In this document: piece after piece, positions 24,036 through 39,000 of the stretch
Layout of the letters: the number at the start of each line of letters is the position of its first letter
Position numbering within the stretch: position 1 is the stretch's first letter
Assembly (NCBI RefSeq): GCF_026914265.1
Contig: NC_069123.1
Span: 35,053,178 to 35,117,177, forward strand
Direction: 5' to 3'
Source of the DNA: Mya arenaria
Lineage: Eukaryota; Mollusca; Bivalvia; Myida; Myidae
DNA length: 64,000 nucleotides
The notes under the pieces: model-generated
The model's database searches: none
Seen by the model: the letters and a program-made list of their open reading frames with translations, nothing else
What the model was told of the DNA's origin: nothing
Made by a program: the position numbers and the translations under genes

Positions 24036-27000
24036 GTAAGAGATAAGAGTAATTGGTTTCTGATCTTGGTATTGTTCTCTTGCATGTGTACAAAAGAAAA
24101 AAAATCACTTTTTCGAGGAAAAAACTGCCAAAGAATATACCTATTCCAATGCATTTACTACTGCTTTAATTACGGATTTATGGTTTAAGATAAATACTAG
24201 TTTAGTTTAACAGTTCAAGTTAACGTTAAATATACGTTTGTCTCTAATAATGTTTGTTTTGGCCTTTGCCATGTGCCTCCAACAGGGTTTATTCTTGAAA
24301 TTTCGACTAAAGGGCATGTCCCGGCAGTTTTCATAGTATTATTGTTAAAAAAGTTTACAATTACAAAACGTTGTTGATAAATAAAATAAATTGTATATTT
24401 ATCAGTATATCTCTAATACGTTTAATTGTTTTCCTTGTCCAGTAACTAACAGTCCTTAAATTCCAGTATTTCAAGTGGTATCTTGTGTCGCCTAATTTAC
24501 ACAGTTTCTGTTTAATTTATCTTTTTCCGCGTACATTTCCTTTAGATCAATGATTAAAGGTTATGTATTCAATAGAATTTCTATAACAAAGTACTTTATC
24601 TGACATGTGAATCATCAAGAATGCTCTTATCCGAGTAATTTGACAGCTTACTGTCTACATTCTTCTGTTTGTGCAATACTAATGAGGGTTTGAATTCCAC
24701 GATTCCCGTTTTGAACATAAAATATATATTATATGTCGAGCTGTATTATTCATTAAGCTTCAAAAATACCCACTTTGTCTCGGATTACCCAACCATACTA
24801 AGAAAATTCCCAGATTCTTTCATTTTGAACTCTTTTGTCTGGAGAAATTGATGATCACGCAATATATGAATTGAAAATTGGAGGACAAAGTCGACAAAAT
24901 TTGTTTTTTTATACAATTTGCGGTTGAAACGCATGATGATACCGTCTAGGAAAAAGTGATATTGCTAGCATGCATTAAAACGGCTTAAACATTAAAATAA
25001 TGACCAATCCTTTTTTAATGTTTTGGTCATGTGACCGAATTCTTTTTGGTCCTAGCATGGACAAAGTAATGCATATTAGTTTCTATCTTCCAAAGCGTTT
25101 TTGATAAATAAAAGAAACAATGTACGTTGACAGTGGCTAATAACAAATAGATTAATCATGTTCACGAATAATTTGTTTGAAAAGAAATTGTTTGAAAAGA
25201 AATTTCAATATTAAGATAAAGTTTTCCGATATTCAAATATCGTATTTAAAAAAATAAATACACTTCTGAACAAATTGCCGGTTTCTCGATGTTCTTTTGG
25301 TCAATATATTTGGTGAAAATACAATATGGAATAGCGTCTATTGACACATGATTTAGAAAAACAAACTGTGTTGAATACGCAAGACAGACATATTTATTAA
25401 AAGAAGAGATCGGTTGTTTCTTCGTAAGGAAATACACATAGTAGCGGTAACAACATTTGCACGGCCAGTAAAAAAAGACTTACTAAGCACACCATGATCA
25501 AATGGCGTAAATAGTATATGGTGGAGAAGCAATCCTGGCACTGTCAGAAAAAGGTTTCTGAGCACACAACTACCGACTATCTTTATTGGTTAATATGGGG
25601 GTTGGGGGTAACATTTTTGGTACGGTCATCAAATTATTTGATCTTCTCCTACGTAGTTTGTGTTGGTGATTAAATATATCAATCAATTGATGCAGATTAT
25701 TGTGAGCATGAGTGTAAACTTGTGTTTTGTATACCCGTTTATTCCCCTGCGATGGGCTCCAGTTTGATTCACTTGCAAATCGTTAGAATATAACACTCAT
25801 TGAGGACATGTGAGCTGCATTTGTGTTACTTCATATTAACACTCTTATTCAAAATCAATATTGTTTGTGTGCTTTTTTATTAACAATTGATGTTATTGGT
25901 GTGACAAAAGAATCATGGTTTTTCAGTTCAAATTTATGAATAAGTTAAGCAATAACATAATAATCCCGCGAGACTATGACATCATGTTATGAGGAAAAGC
26001 CTATGCCCACCAAACTCAGAAAATATATTGCTGGAGTCCGCAGAAAAGGGGTTTCTCCAATCTAGTTTAAGTATATACTTTTAATGCGTGCCAACTCCAT
26101 TTAAAACAAATTGATTGGAGAAATGTCAAGAAAAACAACTTAAAGCAAAATCTTGCATTAACATAGCAATAACGTTTTTATAAACACAAGGCTTTCATAC
26201 ATTTAGACGAAGACACCCATGTCAATGATGGCCTATATGAAATTGGACATTTATACAGACGATTAATATTATGGGGTATGGTATTTAGTGTCACACTTAT
26301 GCAAATTATTAATATCTTCAGTGTTCAATGTTTTGTACTGTTATTTTCAATCGATAACTAACATCATTAAATGTGAAGAGCAAGACATCATTTATTCAAT
26401 TGCATATTTACGCCCATTTATTTTAGTATTTCCCGGTCTATAAAAATAATATACATAATCTAATAAAACAGCCTTTCAATCTTCTAGGGCCTTCATTCGA
26501 CCGACGCCAAGTTGCCGCCCGCGCTATTGAAGAGGTGAATTATTACTCGAGATTTTCAGTACAATTTATCAGAATGTCCATGAATGGTATAATAGTGTTA
26601 TCTATTTCCTATAAAAAGCTGTCAATCCGAGCAGAATCGCTGTATTGGGGTATGTAAAGCTAATATATATGTTAACCTCAAAGCGATAAGAATACATCCA
26701 TAGATAGTTTCTCCGAAGATTTTCAAAACAAAGTCATAAATTGAATTTATAGAAATAAACCAGACTTTTAGTTTTAAGGTGGGAAAATAATTTAAAAAAA
26801 AATAGGAAGTCGTATTTAATTTTCTAACTCGTAAATAACTTATTAATAAATATGATTTACATAGGATGAACAGAAATGGTAAATTCAGTAGACAAAAGGT
26901 TTTATAAACAAACCCATATCATTTGCCAAATGCAAGTAAATATATATTAATTTAGGAAATTGCTTGAATTAGCTTGATTTTATAAACAAAACATAGTTTA

Positions 27001-30000
27001 TCATAATTAAAACCAATTTTCTGATTTTTCAGATTACACAATATATTATATCTTCCAAAACTAACAAAGTAAGCATAGAATAATCCGGTAATAAGGAAGT
27101 TGGGGTCAGCTTTTGATATTATACTTGTTGACAGCTTATTACAATTAGTGACTGATATCATTTCAGCGCAGTTCGTTGGTAACAGAAACATGCGTTTAAT
27201 ACATGCTTTTTAGATTTATCTGCAAAAAAATATGACATTTTACTGCTTGAAACAGCGAAAATATCAGTTTACCATTTTGAAAAGTTAGCCGGCTCTCACG
27301 TCGAAAATAAACATTCAGCGCCCGCAGGACTGGAACCAAATTTTATTTCCGAAACTACATGACGTCCGCATGATTTAAAATGTGTCGCGGTTTCCTTAAA
27401 AATGCATTAATTGCCATTTAAAAAAATGTTCGTTTCAGTGTAAGATCGCAATAACTTTGGTGCTTACTCGGAGAAAACATTGCGAATAACACTGAAACAA
27501 ACACCTACCCTCTATGAATACAAATGTTACAAGTTCTGTCAGCTCTTCAATATCACTCGGAAATATAGTTTGTAAAAAGAACATTCTGAATTTGAATGTC
27601 TTCTTAAAACACAGCCTAAATTGTTGATATACACTTCGACGAAATTCTAATTGATCCAATAGTTTTTATCATATTTTAGGAAAATAATACTGAAAAAAAC
27701 CCATATAGTTATAACCAAATATCAGTCTAATACAATTTATTCCTTTTATGTAAAACAAAACTTTGATCACGGGAACACACTTTATAGAGAGGGTTAGCAT
27801 GGACACGCTTAAAACTAAAACTTAGAATTCAAATTTAATTTAGTCGAATTTAATTTCGTTTAAATGCTTTAATCTGCTGCGACAATTACAGCAATGTACC
27901 TTGTTCTGATCGATACAATGTATCTGTGGAAATACTGTCATGGAATGGCTGATGAATAACACGTATGAGGTCCCTGAGATTTCGTTGCAGCGGCTGGGCC
28001 TGCACCTTTGGCTTCAATAGGTCCTACAAATACTTGATCGGATTTAATTTCGACCTTTTGCAGGCCATTGGAGTGCTGGCACGTTGTTTTCTGCAAGCAT
28101 AACTCGTGTGATTATAGCCGCGTGACATGGTGCGTTATCCTGTGCCAACATCATACCGTGATTGGCACGGTATAAGAACCGACCGAATGACGTCGTTTTG
28201 AAACTTCATCGCGTAAATGTCTCCTCGAATTGGTTCATAACATTCCCGTCTGAAGGGGGTGCCGACACAAATCATTATGACGGCTTGAGCGCGTTCTGCA
28301 ATGCACGTTTTCGTCATATTAAATGTTTTTCATAAAGGACATTCCACGAATAATACATTCCTACCACCTACGACAACTACCATATACAAATGTCTTAGCA
28401 TTATTTGGTATTCAAAGTCGTTTCTATTTTAAAATACACAAACCGATCATTCTTTTTGTTAGCACGTGACAGTATGTTCTCTCATATTGTGATAATCTTT
28501 TTAAAACTGATGTGGTAACTTAACCGTTTTTGAAAAACGTATTACTAAAAGTGCATCAGGATCCGAATAAAATGGCTGATAAGATAATAATTTTGATTAA
28601 TTATCCTGTGCAATTAATTGCTTCCAAAACAGGAACAAAAGTTTTCTGAAAGCGTCTTTGTCCGTGCTATTTCCAGAGAGTATTTAAAACCTTCTATCGA
28701 ACGCTGAAATAAAACAGACCGTAATCATTTACATAAAAGAGGAATTGACAAATGTCACGACGCTGCTTTAGACGACAACAAAATTAAATTTGTACTAAGT
28801 ATGTCCGTATTTATTACTACGCGTTTCCTTTTGTTGGCTTCTTTCTTAATTATGCGGAATTAAAAGTAAATTACGTATTGCTTCATATATCGGTCAAACA
28901 TTACTGCGACCTTCTAATAAACGTACAAATCGTTAAAGAATTAATTGATACAATAAAATTAACTTCTTATCATACGGACGTCCAATATCCTGAATTTGAA
29001 GCGATTTCCATGTTTGGTGTAATTCACAATGCCATATAAAATTCTTATGGAAGATACTCCTGTTACATGAGAGTTATGTGCCTTGTACACCTTACAGATC
29101 TTATTATGCTTGTGTGAATACCCTCCTGGGAAGTACAATTAGGTGATAATCATTGTGATATCCATTCTATGAATATTCATAAGGCAGTGAGAGGCCAATT
29201 TTGATCAAGTACAGTGGTTGCATTTTTATCACTGATTGATATTTGCATGACAAAACAAAGACTTAACAAGTTCCATGCGAGGATAACCATAATTTCTATT
29301 TTCATGATTTTTTCCGTTGCTTTGACATATATTCCTTGCAAGATCGGTAATATATTTATATAATCCATTAATACAACGCATTGACTTTACTTCTTTTCCA
29401 GTTCCAAATGTATTGTGTTCTTTGGTATTGATGTTTCGGTTGCAAATTGCCTTTCTAAGCATTCAGACGCGTCAACCTTATTTTCCCAAAACAACGATGG
29501 CATTAACATTTATTAAGCAGATGCTATCAACTACGTTTACGTGGAAAAACATTAATTATAGCATTATTTTGTGTGTGTCCATTAAGTTTTTGTAAATTTT
29601 GATAACTTTAAGATAGATCTATTAAAGATGTAATATTCTATCCATCTAATTGATCGTATTTACCAGCGATGAATTTGTAAGAAACCTAAGTAAGAAAGTG
29701 TAAAGGTTATGAAGGTTATGAATAAATCATACCACCTATATTTTCTCATTAAGTTTAAATTTCATGCACTAAACGTACTCAGAGAAAAGAAAAATGATAT
29801 CAGAATTACATGCTTTAAAAATAAATGGATTAACAGAAATACAAAAGTAGCCACGGTTTAATCGTGCCAAAGTTGGAAGAACTCGGAATTCATCCTTGAC
29901 AATTCGATTTCCACTTCGCATCAAGCAAAATAAGAGGAAATCAAAGCCTTTCCATTTTTAGAGAAATGGTAAAGTGCCCGTCAGTAAAAGCAAGATGAAA

Positions 30001-33000
30001 CAGAATATAGATTCATGGCTTACGACCATCATTCACTAATTGGTTGAGGGAATAACACTTAAATGTTTTTATTCCTGTTGTGAACCGTCGAAGATCAGGT
30101 TTTATAAGGGTACGGGCGACTTTTCCAGTAACTTAACAAAAAAGATTAATGCTATTAAAGTTCTGAACAATCGGTTGACAGTTTTGTAGCAAATGGCTGT
30201 CATGAGGTTATTGTTATTTACGACAGTTACTCGGCTGCTATTTACTGTGTGCCTCTGCACTACCCGTGAAGTGTTTTATGTTCGACAGGTATTTACGAAC
30301 AAACAAAAGTTTATGCATTGCATGCCATTTATCTCCTTAACTTAAAGATGCACTTTTACTCCCAAATAAGATTTAACACATTTAAGACACCAAAAAGGAT
30401 TAACCATTGTCGAAAACAATGGTGCTTATGAAGGAAACCGAGTTTAATTTGAAGTAATGTACAGTAAAACACGACAATGCTTCCTTATGAGACAATAGCA
30501 GATCGCAGTAATTTTTTTGGCATTCACCAATTATGTAATATTTTTGCGTTTTTAGCTATTAAATACACGGTTGTAATATTGTTATTAGTAATTATTACGT
30601 TTCACAAATGCATTATTAAGTAAGGAGTTAAAGGTTTATCACTCAAAATTGATGTGTGTTATACATGTGTATGTACTGAATTTGAATAAGAGTGTCACTT
30701 TAACTATTTGTATGTCATTCATTGTTTTAAAAGTATAATAACATTTGTATTACATATACTATAATTGCATATTTGAAGTTTGCCTTGATGACGCAGAAAC
30801 ATCAGGTCAACGTTTGTGTTTATAGATATGTCCCATTTGTTCTGATTTTTTATTTTTTCTGACACTTAAACTGTTTTTGTTTTTTGTTTTCAATGTTATG
30901 TAGATGAAGCATCTTTACGTTTGCCTTGTTTGCATATTTAAGATGGATTTTGATTGTCGATGTGAAGTCAGCACAAACCAAATAATGTAATACTGTTTTG
31001 GTGATATTATTACAAACAAAAACTTAGGAATAGTTGCCATGTTACAAATCGTATTACTAGTGTACATTCAGTCATTCATTTCAAATAAATGGAGTTTTAT
31101 CAGTGAAATAACAATAGTGAATGATTCAATTTAAACAGAAGATTGACAAAATCGACTTTTAGAATTCCTTTTGAATTTTGTTCTTACTTCACTATCATTT
31201 AAACTGAGTTCCGAACTTTTGAAACAGCAATTTATGTCAAATGTAAATTATTTTAATATCTTAAAACAGATTCCTCATGTGTGAATAAAGTTGTTTTGGA
31301 AATAAACATGTAACTGTATATAAGGGAATTTGTAAACCTTTTATCACAGAAATTTGAAGGTTCGGTTCGAACAATCCCTTTTTTACAAATTTATTACAAA
31401 CAAAAACAAAATATCGAACATAAAGACTTTCTTATAACATTTATTGGATAGTCTTTCAAACTCTCTTCCATCGTAATTCATTTTTCCCGGAAGCTGCACA
31501 AAACGATTTACTGAAAAATAAATTAAATACCCCACCATCAGAATCACGTCAAATGTCGTCAACGAAGCATGGTCTTCCCTCTTCATCTGGAAAACAACCC
31601 GTCCTTGAGAGATTCAGACTGATTCTGATGTGATCTAGTGATTAAATACCCATGTATCATGAAACGAACGAACGGGAAATTGTGAACGATGTATTTTGGT
31701 TAATGCGTTTATGGACATTTAAACAAATGTATTTCGTGCAATTGTTTTTATTATGAATATATTAAATGCATTCAAACCTTGCGTGATAGGCGTCCACCGG
31801 GTAGCTTAGGTCTGTAAAAAGTGGGTATTTAGGAATGAAATTGAAATGCAAATACAATTCCGAAAAGAAGCATAAGAATGTATTTTACTTCATTCGTGAT
31901 CATAGACAAAACTTTTTTTTGTATGATAATCATAAACTTAAATACGGTCTAACACTAAACTCAACAAATATTCTCTATGCAATAACTGTCATTTATGGCA
32001 TTCTCGTCTTTGCATATAAATATTATACTTTTACTAATTCGATCTCATATATAGACGATGTTATGGTGGCCAGTTTTATGACGTCCTGTCACGTCAAGTT
32101 CGTAGGGACGGAAGCATGATTATGCTAAACCTGGATAATTCCGTTAGTTTTGAGTAAAATTTCGTCACTGAACTAATCATTACGGTATTAAAAAAACAAC
32201 AGTTGCGTGATATAGATTGGGTAGTTTGGATAGGCATTAAATAAAAGTAGTTCTCTATGGCATTCTATACTAAGCATATTTATATTTTATTACGACCTGT
32301 TAAATCGAATAAAAATAGTTATTTTTGCATTCCATTAAGCCTTATTATAGTGAATCTTTCCTGTTTAATCTGATGAAAGACAAGACACTAGTATTTATTT
32401 AAGGCATCCAACAAAGCGTATCTTTATTCAGACTCTGATAACAATATAAAACCACATTCCTTGAAATTGCATCAGCAATCCCGATGCAATCAAATTAGAT
32501 TTCATTTAAATTGGAATGTAAGTTACATCTCAAATACCGTTCAGTTATTTCAAATACATTCAGGATTAAATCATCAAGTTTCTCTGCTATCGTGAAAAGT
32601 GAGGTTATTGAATTCTATTTCTATATTCAGATGTAAAGGTTATGTCTAAAACGTGTTCATTTTACGTTTGTCTTTGAACGATTGTATGGTCTTTGAGTTT
32701 GTTGATAGCAATTCAAAAGACAGTCGGTAAGAATAGTTTCAATCATAGGCAATTGCTATTGTTAAGTTACGGAGAGTCGCTGATGGTCTTACTCATTCGT
32801 CTGTAGGATGAGTCGTAATATTGTTGAATGATAATTGTGTAATGTATGAATGTATCAAATATCTATAAAAGAATCACTGTTTTGGACTGATCCTTTCATA
32901 TTCACAACTTACATATATAAAGTTATATTGTATACTTTGAGACATAACACTATTTCAGTTTACAAAGGAATCCATTTTGATAACCTAAAACACTTGAATA

Positions 33001-36000
33001 GCTGATTTCACCGAGAGCTGTTGTTCGAAAATAGCAATCGGTTTAAAAATAAACCTGAAAGTACAAACTTCTAAACGGCCATGTTGCATTTATGCATTGT
33101 CAATTTAGTTGATATAATGTCGATGTATCCTAAGGCATATATCACTTTTATATACAAAACGTACAACACAATTGTTTTGTTCCAATACGTTTTTGGTTAA
33201 TGTGAAATCTGAGCGATATACCACTTAACGATAATAATTTAATTACAACATTTGTTTCAAACCAACACATGGCTTCTAATGTCGGTGAAACAACGCTTCC
33301 AATGATGGTTGCAGGAATCGAACAAATACCAAAGGACTAATTGATACAATAAAATTAATGCCATATGCTTGCGTTTTCCCGGTATCCGCCGCGAGTTTCA
33401 TGTTTGGTGTTAATTAGCAATGTCATATAACGTGTCCTTAAGACGATATTCCCTTGATAAGAGGTTACATGGAGTAATGATGGATATAACATTTTGATCC
33501 CTTGTTTACTTCATAGATAGGCGAAAGTGGCACCAACGTTTTTTTATGATTGAGGGAAAACGTTCTTGCGAAGTACAATGGGGTGGTTCTATGTTCTATG
33601 AATATTCATTATACCGTAACAGGAAAAATGCGATCATAGACCACTGACCTCATCTATATCACTGATCTGTATTTGCATGAGAAAAACAATTCCATGTCAA
33701 AATTATCATACTTTCGATTAGCGATGAAATTTTGCTGCAATAGGCACAACCTTTATTAGCGTTGATATTTTCTATTCAATTGCCTTATTTTCTATAAACG
33801 ATTATTTTTCTTCCGTTGTTCTATGTTATTAACATACTTAAAGCCAGTTCAGTTATCTAAGTATTCACCAATATTTGTGTTGTATAGTCATTAAAGACTT
33901 GGTGTTTTCTAAAAACACTAATGACACTATTGACACAATTGCACTTTAAACATATAATTCGTATATTACATGATACATTTAATATATGTTTCTGCTAAGT
34001 GTTTTCCAGATCCACTAATAACATCACATAATTGGGATTCATTTCGATTATAGTTTCCTCGATTAAAACTGTTTTCAAATAATTAATTAATGTGTTTTTG
34101 TGTCTTTTATGTTTACAAAAACAGTTTTCCAAGGATGGTAGCTTGTAACAGTATGATGATATGTTTATATGGATAGGCTGATCACTAATGATAATCTGTG
34201 TTTTTAGACTATTTCGTTCTTGTTTATTTCATAGCTCTAGAAGCTTGATGCAATAAACAAAGACCTCTGAATGTTGGTACTGGACATGCCAATATTATAA
34301 ATATTGAAGTGATAATTAAAGGGTGAGAAACTATTTATTAATATCAACTAATTTGATAAAAAGAAGTACAAACCCCTTGAACAGTATAAAATGATCATAC
34401 CGCCTGCATTTATTCTTCGAGTTTATATTTTAAGCCCTGTACAATAATCTGAGGAAGCATTGATTGCCTTCGAAATTAAAGAAGGATTACCACAAATACA
34501 AGTAGCGACCGTCCAATAATGTCATAGTTTGAAGAACTCGGAAATTATCCTTGACAGCTGGATTTCTAGTGCACAGCAGGCAATAAAAGAAAATCACGGT
34601 CAATCATCTTTCAGAGAAATGGTGAAGTGCCCCTCAATAAAAGCAAGATTAAACCGAATATTGTTTGACGGCTTACGAACAATATTCCTTTATAGTTTGA
34701 AAAAAAAAGCAATAAATCGATTATTCCTGATGTGACCCTGTGACTTACATCAGGTTTTGTAAGGGAACGACGTAAAATTCGTGTTGTTAGCCGAAGGTCG
34801 TACCCTTTATTTGTTTTGATTAGTTACAACGGATAAACTATAGAATATTTCAACTCTCATTTTTTCATTTTTCGGACCTTAAAACTGTGCATTTTGATTA
34901 TAGATCAATGATATTCATGCTTTCCTCTTTTGCCTAAATATGTCCTAATTTGAAAACCCAGAGCATGCGTTGACCAGAATATTTCAAAATTTGTTCTCTA
35001 TATCACATTTTAGGTTAAGAAAGAACAGTCAGTCGGGGTCTGATGTATTTATCTTTTAAGTGTGATCGATGATTATATCAGTTATGTTGTCATAAAAGCA
35101 ATATTTATCTCCGGTTTCGATAATAACTTTAATTTATACACAAACAGGCAGTTCTGACAATTTAATATGCATCTTAAAAATGTACTTAACCTGTTTAATC
35201 GCATAGAAGTAGTTTATATTTTATACATTGAACGAGAAGAAACATATTCCTATCATAATACTACGTATATTTTCATATTTCTGTTAATGTAAAAACTAAT
35301 GTTTTATGGCTTAAACCGATACTAACTGTACTCTGTATCAAAAGCGGGTAGTTATTCAGATAGTGATTCCGGGTTAAAAGATATTACATCTATAAAATAT
35401 CATAAAAACAAGAAATATTACCATCTAATGTTATTTTGTATTAGCTCCGTACAAAACAATTAAATACCCATTGTTGTCCTTTGTGTACACCATAAATTGG
35501 CGTAAATGGCACCAAGGATTAGGTGATAATCATTCCGATACCTATTCTATGAATATTCCTTAGCATTCTACCAGAATTATTTCATTCAGGTTTAGTAACC
35601 GCAGTTATACCACTATCCTAACTATACCATGACACTTTGGTTTGCCACGTTTGTTTACTGCAATGGTTATCCTTTTATTAGGGACGATATTTTATTACAT
35701 TTGGCATAACCTTTATAAGCGATTTATTTTACTGCAATAAGCAAAAATTCTGGTAGCGATAATTTGTTGTTGTAAGTAGCATTAATTGATTTTTTGTCGA
35801 GCTTGCAATGAAAACTACATATTGATAAAGGAGCATTCTGTTCAAGTTATGTTTGTTTTATATCCATTTAATAGTAGGAAAGGTTTGGTACTCGACTTAC
35901 CATTGTAGTTAATATCGATTTAAAGATATAATTCGAGGATATTTATGTCATCACATACTTGATAAAACGTTCACTCTTTTCGACCACTATATGATATTCA

Positions 36001-39000
36001 TACCGCATGCATTTGTTTTCAAGCACTGAGCTATCATCTGAGGAAAGACAGACAATATAACCATTGCATGCGAAATAAATCAAGGATTAACACAAAATGC
36101 AAGTAGCCATCGTCCAATAATGCCATAGCTGGGAGAACTCGGAAATCATCCTTGACAGGTGGATTTTCACTGCACAGCAGACGATATAAGGATAATCACA
36201 GGCTTATCATTTTTAGATGAATGGTATAGTGCGTTTCAATAAAAGCAAGAAAAAAATCGAATACACATTGACGGCCTATGACCACTAATTGTAACAGGGA
36301 ATAACACTTAAATGGTTTAATTTCTGTTCTGACCCAGTTGTGTTCCGGTTTCATAAGGGAGAAAGCGAAGTAAATGTATTTTGTTAGCCAAGGATTGAAT
36401 TATATTTTACTTTTTTGTTGTAACAATTTTTTTGTCAACTACTGAAAATACATACAAAAAATATCTTTTGGTTCTGAAAGAACAGATGGTAGAACGAAGT
36501 GTAAGGTATTGGTACTTTAACCAAGATTATAAAAATGATACAAGTAGTTATTTTTGTTTGGCAAGCTAATGTACCTTTTCGCTTTATCTTACCTATTCGT
36601 TGGGATGAAATACTGACCAGGGACATTACTTTTTGCATTTTAAAAGCGCATTTATTTTCAGTCTCTACCAACACTGTGAAATTATGTTCCCTTAAAGTTG
36701 CATCATGAACTTGTGTGAAATTCAGTAAGATTTCATTAAGATTGGGATGAAAGTTTGATCTAAAAACCGTTCAATTATGTCACATACTTTTAGGATTTAA
36801 TTGAATTCCTTCCATATTTGATTACGTTTAATGCCTTCGCCACCAAGACGTTCTGGCAAACTGTTAAAATCTTCTAATCAAGAAACCTTCTGATGACAAA
36901 AAATGTCAGAAGGTATCACTCAGTCGCTGAAAGATGAGTTTGTTGAACTTCGCTCTGTGATGTATATGTTATGAAAAACATTACGCTTACATTTATCCTT
37001 GGAAACTAATAACTTTTTTATGAATTAAGGCCATACATTTTTTTTCATTTACATCAACGTTTATGATAAAAACGTTTACAGTAATGGTGTAAATTAGAAA
37101 ATACTTCATTTCAGAAAAATGTTACGTAAACTTTCTCTAAAATAAGCAACCATATGTTTGACTGGGCAAGTGTTATTGGTTAGCACCGCATTCTGTCCAC
37201 AGTCTTAAATCAATAGATAGTTGACGTTTATCGGAAGGGCAAAACGGTTCAGGTTTTTCGGTTGGGTTAAGTGTAGATATGTTTCAATGATAGCCTGATT
37301 GATATACTGCTGTTTACATCTTATGCCGATATATGTATAAGTGTTCGCATTTAAAATGAGTATTGATGATACGAAAACCCTCAACATTGTGGTCGTAAAA
37401 TGCTCCATGTGGCACTGCGAACCTAAGAAAACCCGCCATTTTGTACATTTTTACCTTTTACCTTTGCGCCAGTTTGCAATTCCACCTCCTGTTTAAAAAT
37501 CCTTTTTGATATATTTGTATCAAAGTTGTTGTTTAACCACATCGTCTCGCAAAAACGTTAATGTGCTAACAACATTTGATTCACATATTCGTATCAGCAA
37601 GCAAATACCTTTGGTGACAACCAATTTGTATGGGTTCATTAAGCATCACAATTTGACATTTAGGTCGATGACGCTATCAGAGAACTAGCTTATATTATGG
37701 TCAGATTCCTAAAGTGTACTTAGATCCATGTCTTAGAACAAATGAGTGTGTCAGGCGTACATGGTAATCGTATATTGGGTTCATTAACCCTACAGAGTAT
37801 AATCATTATTCAACTGAAACTCTTACTGATATGGTAACGATTTTCTGTGATGAATATACTTTTATAAAGTTACATCATTTGATCGGTCACTAAGACACAT
37901 AAAGGCAGTGCTCATAAGATCCACTGATCTCTCTATATCAATGGAAATTTTAACCACACGCGTTAATGAAATGAAATAATAAAAACAAACTGAAAGGAGA
38001 GTGTGGAGAGTGTGATTTAATTTTGCGAACACTATTCACAATGTCATTCTTTATAATAACACTAGTTTAACACAATTTTCCAATATAAAGATTTGGCTTT
38101 CCAGTTCCCTTTGAAAACATCCGCGTCTATCAGCAATAAAACCCATTATTACATTCCTCACACTCTAGTAAATTTCCTAAGTGTATTCTCAATGGGAATA
38201 ACGTGTGTGGGCTTAAATGATTTGGCGATAACGTTTTCTTTTCTTCGTACGACATTTATCCTTTGTTTTTCTATATTCTTGTCATTAATTGTCTTTGGAA
38301 CCGTTACCATAGTTTTGCCTAATGGAAGACGTCATTCATTAAAAACAGAGAAAAACAAATATGTCAACCAACGTTAAACAGTCTCACTAAGCAGAAGGCA
38401 TACTTGTCAATTGTAAGGAATTTATAACAATCAAAAAGTAAAGAAGAAAAATATTTGAACGTTATTTTTTCGCTCATGTACCTTTACATGAACATTCAGG
38501 TAAAATAATAGTTTCAATAACAAATTCAATATATGTGTTAATATGTGGTACAATACTGAATACGTCTCTAAATCTGATTTGTTTTCCTTATTTCAGAGTG
38601 GCATTTCGGCTGGTTTATGTGTAAAGCTACACCGTACCTGCAAGGCGTGTCTGTCTGTGCGTCCGTTAATACCCTGGCAGCAATTGCAGTTGACAGGTAA
38701 GAGAGACTGGCATCAACTCCACTAACTATTTGATTATTAGCTTTCATATTGATAGCAGAATACTCTCAGACAATAATAAAACTATACTCAGCAAGAAAGA
38801 TAATTTATATTTAAAGATGCACTCTTACTCCCAAATAAAATTTACCACAATTAATAATATTGTTTAATTATTCCAAAAAGGATAAATAAATGTCGAGAAC
38901 AATGGTTCTTCTGGGATATCGAGTTTAATTTTAAGTAAATGAGCATATAACACGGTATTTGCTAACTTATGAGAGTACAGTAGACCAAAGTAAATCTTTT

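Larger units (their letters stand above)
24036..38596 (+). other. Receptor intron 1 (14.6 kb)
   Basis: Phase-1 intron with GTAAGA at the 5' end and tttatttcag-type acceptor (ttatttcag at 38588-38596). It holds the Tc1-like remnant, the oldest copy of the ~1-kb repeat (28.9-30.1 kb), a MITE (30346-30699) and the start of duplication unit 1 (from ~31.56 kb). From about 24.1 to 27.9 kb I see no gene or clear repeat. Confidence 0.75.

Noticed and set aside
38093..38377. 94-codon plus-strand open frame, with counterparts in units 2 and 3
   Set aside because: It is just upstream of exon 2 within intron 1. The unit-2 counterpart is frame-broken, so the similarity reflects the segmental duplication.
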